DNA of 64,000 bases from Daphnia carinata (Eukaryota; Arthropoda; Branchiopoda; Diplostraca; Daphniidae): assembly GCF_022539665.2 (NCBI RefSeq), contig NC_081333.1:3224001-3288000 (forward strand). The letters are read 5' to 3'. Each line of letters opens with the position of its first letter. Within the stretch, counting starts at the first letter, position 1. The translations under genes were made by a program, and so were the position numbers. Shown here piece after piece: positions 56,411 through 64,000 of this stretch. A model generated the notes under the pieces. It saw only the letters and a program-made list of their open reading frames with translations. It searched no databases and was not told where the DNA came from.

Positions 56411-58180
56411 TTACTGTTGATGCCAATGGATCATTTCGACAACGAAAACCTGTGAAGCAGATAGTGCGGATGCATCAGCTAAACGGAAGGATATCCTGTA
56501 TGGTTTATGTACCTCGGAACTAACGTTCGTAACTGCTAATTTGTCACTGGATCCGCTCCACGAAAGAGTTTGGTGCCAGTAATTGGGTCCCGTCTTGGCC
56601 TCGTACATTTTTCGCCAGTCCTGCATCAACATTAATTGGCTTAGTAAGTAACTAAATGTGAGTGCTAGTGAAATTGGGTAACTAACGTTCGTTAATCTGA
56701 TGATCAAGTGTCCATCCCGATCAACGGAGGCTAACCATCTCCTGTCCGGCGAAAAGGATACATCGTTAACGGCAACAGCATGTCCGTAAAGCGTTTGGTG
56801 TTGATCTTCGTCGTCCTTCAGGTTCCAGACGACTACGGAACCATCCGCACATCCCCTTCAAAGATAAAAGTAATGTCGAATGAGTGTACATTTAAAAAGG
56901 TTTCAACATTCATTTCTCACCCGACAATGATTAACGAATCAGACTCACGTCCCGGTGGAAACCAATCAATGCATCCGACTGCCGATTTATTTGTGTAATT
57001 GAGTCTTCTGATTGGATCTTTTCGACTCGTTGACCAAAGCTTCAAAGGTATAACATCTCAGGTATTTTATCCTGAAAAAGGAAATAATTTGTTTTGTTTT
57101 ATTTACCTGTAAAAGCAGCTGGTCGTTGCTGGAAGATGACACCGAAGCCAAAAGTTTGAATGGGCCGTTCCATTTCAGGGCATTTATTGAATCCTAATTT
57201 AACGTGAACCATCAGCTTCAACGTGATCGCATTTCAATTGAAAACAACAAAATGAACAAGTGGTGGTGTCAGACTTACACCGTGTAGGAAAGTCATGACG
57301 GGACTTTCTCTACCAATTTGACAAATATGAATTATCCCGTCATTTTGGTCTCTGGAAAAAGAAGCGAATTGATTTTCGGAAATCCAAACGACGTCGTGAA
57401 TTCGATCGCCTTCGTGAGCAACAAATCGTTGAACCAGCGGCGAAGGTTTCCTGTCAGCATCCCACACTATGGCTGACTTGAAATTCAACAGGAAAAAAAA
57501 ACGGAAGAAAATGAACGTCGAGTCACGTAAGATTTATCGGGAAAAATATCGCGTGCTAAACAGCAATTCATTTTACACTGATTTATTACCCTGTCATTAC
57601 TTCCGGTTGCGAAGACATTGAGCTGGATTGGGTTCCAACGAATGCTCGAAATGAAAGAGGTGTGCTTTCTCCTCTCAAACAAACGACATCCGTCCCGACT
57701 CCACAAAATCAACGTGCCGTTTTCGTAACCAACAGCTAATCGTTTTCCTTCCACCTTGTGTAAACAATCCGTTCATTTCACGTTCGTGTGGCACAAAATT
57801 AGTGTGGGGGGAGAAAAGGTTAATCGAATTACAACAATCTCAAAACGGTTGATGCCAAACAAGAACTTACGTCCCACTGTAAACAGGAAATTCCGGAAAT
57901 GGGGTGTTGGGTTGGAACAGGATTTAGCACTGTCTCGCTCCACTGAGACAATGGAACAATCAGTTCGGCACCACCGTTCAATTCGATGTGTTGCTTGTGA
58001 TATAGGCAAATTTTTCCGCCGTCGATTGCACAGGCGAGAACTGGTTCACGCGGATGAAAAGAACATTTTGATGATTGAAGACCGGCGTCGTAAAGAATTT
58101 TCGAGGAAATTGTGAATTCGACTGGCATGGCTTGAAGCACGCAACGATTTGATAATTCTAGACTTTTGTTGACAGGTTTT
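56411..58180 (-). CDS. Divergent TBL1/ebi-like WD40 protein
   Basis: TBL1/ebi proteins are WD40 subunits of SMRT/NCoR-type corepressor complexes. Exons (minus): 58180-57871, 57754-57590, 57476-57279, 57193-57107, about 57047-56921, 56855-56687, 56620-56513, 56449-56411. Aligned by eye it follows TBL1 blade by blade: KCSFHPREPVLACA, CLQWD-VEGKRLAVGYENG, SSIRWNPIQLNVFATGSNDR, SAIVWDADRK, then FASFSRDQNDGIIHICQIG, a motif typical of TBL1. DSINALKWNGPFKLLAS, CIDWFPPG, GGCADGSVVVWNL, VSFSPDRRWLASVDRDG and a last blade ending VFVVEMIHWHQQ complete it. The WD dipeptides are mostly lost and the N-terminal LisH and F-box-like parts are not found; a foldback element begins about 320 bases upstream. Exons 4 and 5 do not join in phase. 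It may be a fast-evolving paralog or a decaying one. Confidence 0.7.
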
Positions 58181-59540
58181 CTAAAGTCGAGAAGACCATA
58201 AACTTACGGCCATGTAAACGAGGCATATCTGAGCTTTATCCTAAAAAAAAAAACGTAGTTTTATCTTAAATCTGCTGATAATTTGAAGAAGGTGCTCCGG
58301 TTCCACGGTGTCATCGTTTCACAGGATGACGCAGCACTTTCTTTTCTCGTTGATAAAAAACCACTACAATATTTAGTTTTCCGATAAAGATTCTCTTTAG
58401 AGTCTAGATGATTGCTGAATGTACCACCGACACCATTGTGACGGATATGTCTGCCAACAGATGACGCCTTCATCGAAAAATTAAAACCCTTTACCGCTTT
58501 GATATGGCAATCCGTTTAACACAAAAAAAAAAAAAAAATTTCGCCAAAAAAAAAAAAAAAATCACACTTTTTCTTTTTTTTCCGACACGTAGCCATCTAC
58601 CGCTCAGACTCGTTATTACTGGCGTAGGCAATTTCAGTCCATTGGATGCCATTCGCAGTTAGTTCAGTAGCGTGGATGGAGAATAACGCGTGGCTGGAGG
58701 AACAATTGAAAAATGGATAAGATAATACAACAAAAGGATGGTAAGTATAAACATTATTATATTGGTTTTCAATTATTAATTATTGTTTATTAGATCAAAT
58801 TATGAAGCTGCAGGCCCAATTATTGGAACAACACAAAATATTAGATAACAGCAAAGCTAAGGATGGTAAGGCCGTAATGATTCTATTTATTTGCTTTTAT
58901 TCATATGTGTTTTGTAGCTCAAATTTTGAGTCTACAAGCTCAGCTAGGGGAAAAGAACAAATTGGAACGGAACAGTTTCCAAACAGTGAAGGAGGTTTTT
59001 CAAAACTCTTCTCTAACTGAACATGAGGATGAGTTGGCATTAGGCGAACACAGTCAGGTACCTAAACTTTTCAAATAAGAATTCAAAATAAGTATAGAAT
59101 TTTAACAAACAATTATTTATTGTTTTGTTATTCAGTCCACCACCTGACAGTGTTTTAAGTTAAATTCTCTTAGTGCTGCACTAAAAGAATTGTTAGTAAT
59201 AAGTCCATGCAGCGACGGAAGTGAACAATTGTGGGACCGTATTTGGGCTGAAAAATGGGTGTGGTAAGGAAACCCAGAAATAGCACGAGTTCAACGTAAA
59301 ACATGAATTAGGTACTTTTCGGTTTTTTGTCTATCGAAAAAGTATTTTTAATGCTATTATTTTGCATTCACAGAATTTTAGTGGGGAATCAAGTGAAGTC
59401 TGAAAGTGTTACAGGATGGAAGAGTGAGCCTACAGTTGAAAAACACTGAAAGCGCATTACCATTAAGGTATGAGGTAAAGTAATAGAGTATGCAAATTGT
59501 CTAATGAGAAGTACCATCTTGTGTGAATGAATCCTGTGTA

Positions 59541-59612
59541 ACAGCAATCTTTTATAGTTCTGTCACAGCAATCTTTTATAGTTCTGTCACAGCAATCCTT
59601 TATAGTTCTGTC
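59541..59612 (+). repeat. 24-bp unit, three tandem copies inside foldback copy 2
   Basis: ACAGCAATCTTTTATAGTTC plus TGTC is repeated at 59541, 59565 and 59589 (the third with one change). The other three arms carry it once, so it is a local expansion. Confidence 0.8.
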
Positions 59613-60281
59613 ACAGCTAGAAGCCTCAAATAATTCTGCTTCTCTTGCTAAAGAACAACTTGTCCTTTACGTTCAGAGTGTTGGTGAAGCTGGGTACTTA
59701 AATGGCCCTAAAGATGTTTCATTTCGTTGGCATTGCAGCGATGAACATCATACATGGACTTTTTAGGTATGAAAGGAATTTTCTTGAAAATTTTTTGAAT
59801 TTATGACAAAGCATTTCTCCTGCTTTTTGCCAACCATGTCTAATCTAAAAAAAAAAATTTTATCCAATAGGAAAGGATTTTCAGCATACTGGGAACACAA
59901 CTATCAACAATGCAACATTCTAGGGGTGCTATTTTATCATTTAAGAGCCTTATACAATGATTTTCATCTGCAATTTGTATGGCCTTTCCCAAGCTTCTGC
60001 CAGAAATTGAATCTATAAGTCATGTAAGTCACATGAGCAACAATTGAGATGCTTAATGGTGTTTTTCTTTTCTCAGCATAGGTTAATAGTAACATTGGAT
60101 CTGAAAAGATTCTTGGTTGGGGCAAGACACTGAATAAATTGTAATGATTGAATGGATGACATGACATTTCTATACTTAATTTGGATTCCCGAGACGGTAT
60201 GTTATATTTAAAAAATTGAAGTGCATATCTGGGCTCCCTTCCTTTCCGTAGCCCCGTTTCCCCTTGACTCGTAATAAGCCC

Positions 60282-60594
60282 GTAGGGGGTCATGCCCCTA
60301 CTGTACGGTATATATAAAAACAACATATACCGAGGTTTGGAGGGCTCTGGCCGGAAAGGGGACGTGGGGTGCCGCTTAGTCCGATGATGTGTTCACGGAG
60401 GGCGACGTGGCTGCCCACAAATCCGAACTAAAGGTTAATCGCTCCTGTAAAAATGTTCCAAATCTTCAGCTCTTCTTCCGGCTTCTCTTAGCCAATCACC
60501 GGGTAATCTCCCCGGTGGGTCAACAAGGCAGTGTCTCCCCCTGCCTGGGTTGACGGCAACTTTTGAAAGGGCTATTGTGCCTTTTTAAAGTTGC
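60282..60594 (+). ncRNA. Conserved multi-hairpin block, copy 2a
   Basis: Same five hairpins as at 8100-8430. One visible change (GCGACG for GTGACG) lies outside the stems. Confidence 0.45.
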
Positions 60595-60800
60595 AAAAAT
60601 AATTGTGATGTGCAGAGAATGGCCAATAAATTTTTTTTTATAAAATGTTTTTGCAAAATTTTTTTCTTTCATTGTCTGTGTTCACACATTACATTTATCA
60701 ACTTTTTTTTTATTTCAATTCACCTTTATTGTTTATGCCACCTTTGATTGTAAGCATTGGTCCCATTGGTTTATCGTTTATCTGTAAACATTCAATTATT

Positions 60801-60863
60801 ATCCAGGGATCGAACCCTGGATGTTCGGCATACCGCGCCGATGCTATACCAATGAGCCATGAA
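60801..60863 (-). pseudogene. tRNA-like sequence in foldback copy 2
   Basis: On the minus strand GGCTCATTGGTATAGCATC (box A-like) leads to a perfect anticodon stem TCGGC/GCCGA around GCGGTAT and an excellent T-arm CCAGGGTTCGATCCCTGG. Position 33 is C rather than T, so it is unlikely to be a working tRNA. Confidence 0.5.
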
Positions 60864-60961
60864 TCATATGATGTCAGGTTAGCTTTTTTCTAGTCACTTG
60901 CGGACTTGCATTTACACTTTGAATAAAATTGAAACGTAGATCTTTATATATCTACTAAGGT

Positions 60962-61016
60962 TTGAACCCAGGGTAACAGTTACCGCAGCTGAATGCTCTA
61001 CCACAGAGCTATGAAC
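60962..61016 (-). pseudogene. tRNA-like sequence at the centre of foldback copy 2
   Basis: The minus strand reads GGTTCATAGCTCTGTGGTAG then AGCATTCAGCTGCGGTAACTG and CCTGGGTTCAAACC, with clear box A and box B. The anticodon stem is short. It corresponds to the decayed spacer of copy 1 (8855-8906). Confidence 0.5.
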
Positions 61017-61111
61017 CTTATGAAAGTTATAAAAAGATAAATATATACTTGTGAAAGACTACATAAACATCCTATACTATAACATATGATATGCGATAAT
61101 AGATATGATAG

Positions 61112-61176
61112 ATATATCTCGTGGCTCAATGTTAGAGCATCGGCGTTGCACGCTGAATGTCTGGGGATCGATTCCC
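61112..61176 (+). pseudogene. tRNA-like sequence, Ala(TGC)-type, in foldback copy 2
   Basis: The same type as 8684-8746, with GTGGCTCAATGTTAGAGC, anticodon arm TCGGC-GTTGCAC-GCTGA and TGGGGATCGATTCCCA. The acceptor stem does not pair. Confidence 0.5.
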
Positions 61177-61479
61177 ATACCAGTAAAACAATATACAAGT
61201 ATAAAATTACTTCAGAAAATATCCAGGTATTACACGCTGTTCCTTGTCTAAGTTAAAGAATTCAAGAAGTGTAATAAGTACTAATTGAATACTAACAGAT
61301 AAGCGATACAATGGTGGCAAAAACCATAAAAATGAATTGAGCAAGCTAAATAATAAAAAAAGTTGATAAATGTAATGTGTGAACACAGCTAACACAGACA
61401 ATGAAAGAAAAAAATTTTGCAAAAAACATTTTATAAAAAAAAATTTATTGACAATTCTCTGCACATCACAATTATTTTT

Positions 61480-61800
61480 GCAACTTTAAAAAGGCACAAT
61501 AACCCTTTCAAAAGTTGCCGTCAACCCAGGCAGGGGGAGACACTGCCTTGTTGACCCACCGGGGAGATTACCCGGTGATTGGCTAAGAGAAGCCGGAAGA
61601 AGAGCTGAAGATTTGGAACATTTTTACAGGAGCGATTAACCTTTAGTTCGGATTTGTAGGCAGCCACGTCGCCCTCCGTGAACACATCATCGGACTAAGC
61701 GGCACCCCACGTCCCCTTTCCGGCCAGAGCCCTCCAAACCTCGGTATATGTTGTTTTTATATATACCGTACAGTAGGGGCATGACCCCCTACGGGCTTAT
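61480..61800 (-). ncRNA. Conserved multi-hairpin block, copy 2b
   Basis: Inverted copy of 60282-60594 in the right arm, nearly identical. Confidence 0.45.
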
Positions 61801-63682
61801 TACGAGTCAAGGGGAAACGGGGCTTCAGAAAAGAAGGGAGCCCAGATATGCACTTCAATTTTTTAAATATCAAATACCGTCTGGGGAATCCAATTAAGTA
61901 TAGAAATGTCATGTCATCCATCCAATCAATACAATTTATTCAGTGTCTTGCCCCAACCAAGAATTTTTCAGATCCAATGTTACTATTAACCTATATTGAG
62001 AAAAGAAAAACAACCATTAAACATATCAACTGTTGATCATGTAACTTACATGACTCATAGATTCAACTTCTGGTGGAAGCTTGGGAAAGGACATACAAAT
62101 TGCAGATTAAAATCATTGTATAAGGCTCTTGAATGATAAACGAGCACCTGTACAATGTTGCATTGTTGATAGTTGTGTTCCCAGTACATGAAAATCCTTT
62201 CCTATTGGATAAAATTTTTTTTTTTAGATTAGACATGGTTGGCAAAAAGCAGGAGAAATGCTTTGTCATAAATTCAAAACTATTTGAAGAAAAATCCTTT
62301 CATACCTAAAGAGTCCATGTATGATGTTCATCTCTGCAATGGCAGCAAAATTAAAACATCTTTAGGGCCATTTAAGTACCCAGTTTCCCCAACACTCTGA
62401 ACGTAAAGGACAAGTTGTTCTTTAGACAGAGAAGCAGAATTATTTGAGGTTTCTAGCTGTGACAGAACTATAAAGGATTGCTGTTGTACTGGATTTATTA
62501 ACACAAGATGGTACTTCTCATTAGACAATGTGCATACTCTATTACTTTACCTCATACCTTAATGGTAATGCACTCTCAGTGTTTTTTCATCTGTAGGCTG
62601 ACTCTTCCATCCTGTAACACTTCCAGACTTGATTTGATCCCCCATTAAATTCTGTGAATGCAAAATAATAGCATTAAAAATACTTTTTCAATAGACATAA
62701 AACCGAAAAGTACCTAATCCATGTTTCATGTTGAACTTGTGCCATATCTTGGTTTCCGTACCACACCCATTTTCGGCCCAAATACGGTCCCACAATTTGT
62801 TCACTTCCTTCACTGCATGGGCTTATTACTAACAATTCTTTTTGTGCAGCACTAACAGAATTTAAATTTAACACACTGTCAGGTGGTAGACTGAATAACT
62901 AAACAATATATAATTGTTTGTTAAAATTCTATACTTATTTTGAATTCTTATTTGAAAAGTTTAGGTACCTGACTGTGTTCGCCTAATGCCAATTCATCCT
63001 CATGTTCAGTTAGAGAAGAGTTTTGAAAAACCTCCTTCACTGTTTGGAAACTGTTCCGTTCCAATTTGTTCTTTTCCCCTAGCTGAGCTTGTAGACTCAA
63101 ACTTTGAGCTACAAAACACAAATGAATAAAAGCAAATAAATAGAATCATTATGTATTAGGCCTTACCATCCTTAGCTTTCCTGTTATCTAATATTTTGTG
63201 CTGTTGCAATAATTGAGCCTGCAGGTCCATAATTTGATCTAATAAACAATAATTAATAATTCAAAACAAATATAATAATGTTTATACTTACCATCCTTTT
63301 GTTGTATTATCTTTTCCATTTTTCAATTGTTCCTCCAGCCACGCGTTATTCTCCATCCACGCTACTGAACTAACTGCGAATGGCATCCAATGGACTAATA
63401 ATGAGTCTGAAGATTGCCTAAAAAAAGAAAAAAGTGTGATTTTTTTTTTTTTGGCGAAATTTTTTTTTTTTTTTTATGTAAAACGGATTGCCATACTTTG
63501 ATTGTTTTATTTATGAACTGCAAAACCAACAGGAAAACTGATATTGTTTTTGAAATAAGCATTAAATTTTGATTAAATTCCACGAGTTTTTTAGATTTCC
63601 AAGAGATGTCAAACAAAAGTGGGAAGGCTGCGATTCATTTTTCAAGTTCATTTTTGCATTTTTTTTTTGAAATATTCGTAAA

Positions 63683-64000
63683 AAACAGAGGGTGCGCTAA
63701 GAGGTCGGACAAATAAGCCCGACCCTCTATGTGTCGGGCTTATGTTTCTAGCCAAACATTTTGACAAAACTACTTGAAATTCAATGCAAAAATAAACAGT
63801 TATTTTAAAACTATATTGAATATTGGGCTGTAGCGTTCAAACCACAAACCCAATGCAAAAATAAACTTGATTTTCGTGGTTTCCATTCAATTAAGAATCG
63901 AAATCATGTATTTTAAATGAAATTTAAATTTTGGCCAAAAATGAAAAAGTGGAAAGCAAAAATAAACTTGATTTTCATGATTTCCATAATCAATTTTAAC
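63683..64000. repeat. Dispersed AT-rich repeat with AAGCCCGAC hairpin, copy 2
   Basis: AAGCCCGACC-CTCTATG-TGTCGGGCTT near 63713-63738 is a clean hairpin. The AAATAAACTTGATTTTC unit occurs near 63852 and again near 63961, as at 11816. It is cut by the window end. Confidence 0.6.

Larger units (their letters stand above)
58503..63495. mobile_element. Giant foldback element, copy 2, with 6-bp target duplication
   Basis: The architecture equals copy 1: terminal TATGGCAATCCG and CGGATTGCCATA, A/T runs, mirrored gene-like fragments, the hairpin block in each arm and tRNA-like sequences in the centre. CTTTGA occurs directly outside both ends (58497-58502 and 63496-63501), which marks the whole palindrome as the unit that inserted. 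The arms differ from each other more than those of copy 1. The right-arm fragments on the minus strand (62674-62874, 62328-62528, 62063-62269) correspond to those of copy 1. It inserted just upstream of the TBL1-like gene. Confidence 0.85.

Noticed and set aside
61112-61176. Functional tRNA-Ala gene
   Set aside because: The anticodon arm fits but the acceptor stem does not pair and the copies lie inside mobile elements.

Overview
The window is animal nuclear DNA, most likely from a branchiopod crustacean such as Daphnia. This is inferred from compact genes with many 60-120 nt GT-AG introns, arthropod gene families (a hindsight/pebbled-type zinc-finger gene, GPI-anchored Ly6 proteins, tandem cystatin repeats), arthropod-style Inr+DPE promoter elements and very dense microsatellites. 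Species is not proven from sequence alone. No rRNA gene, CRISPR array or prokaryotic operon is present.

Layout. 1-505 (-): 5' exons of an SS18-family gene running off the left edge. 2111-5764 (+): complete PCIF1 (cap m6Am methyltransferase) in ten exons, head-to-head with SS18. 6192-11378: a small palindrome, then a 5 kb giant foldback element whose arms carry mirrored gene-like fragments, tRNA-like sequences and a conserved multi-hairpin block. 11.4-12.9 kb: another repeat family and tRNA-like hairpins. 13028-17418 (-): receptor tyrosine kinase with FN3-like ectodomain, one TM segment and a split kinase domain. 19063-20739 (-): Ly6/uPAR gene with two equal-length alternative exons. 21587-22572 (-): cyclophilin with two in-frame starts. 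23691-24806 (+): secreted protein of three cystatin-like repeats. 25-48.9 kb: about 24 kb without convincing coding sequence, full of homopolymers (up to 55 G) and dinucleotide repeats, but containing a set of RFX X-box-like palindromes. 49462-54632 (+): hindsight/RREB1 zinc-finger gene with an Inr+DPE promoter upstream. 56411-58180 (-): divergent TBL1/ebi-like WD40 gene. 58503-63495: second copy of the giant foldback element, flanked by a 6-bp duplication. 63683-64000: second copy of the repeat family seen at 11.4-12.2 kb.

The genes do not form a pathway. Several are nuclear regulators (SS18 in chromatin remodelling, PCIF1 on capped Pol II transcripts, hindsight as a transcription factor, TBL1-like in corepressor complexes); the kinase, Ly6 and cystatin-like proteins act at the cell surface or outside the cell. 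The long repeat-rich interval before hindsight fits a cis-regulatory domain of a developmental gene.

Most notable: the giant foldback family with its conserved hairpin block, the X-box cluster, the mutually exclusive Ly6 exons, the dual-start cyclophilin, and a frame break before the eighth zinc finger of hindsight. Exon maps were built by hand from splice consensus, reading phase and family similarity; weak joins are flagged.
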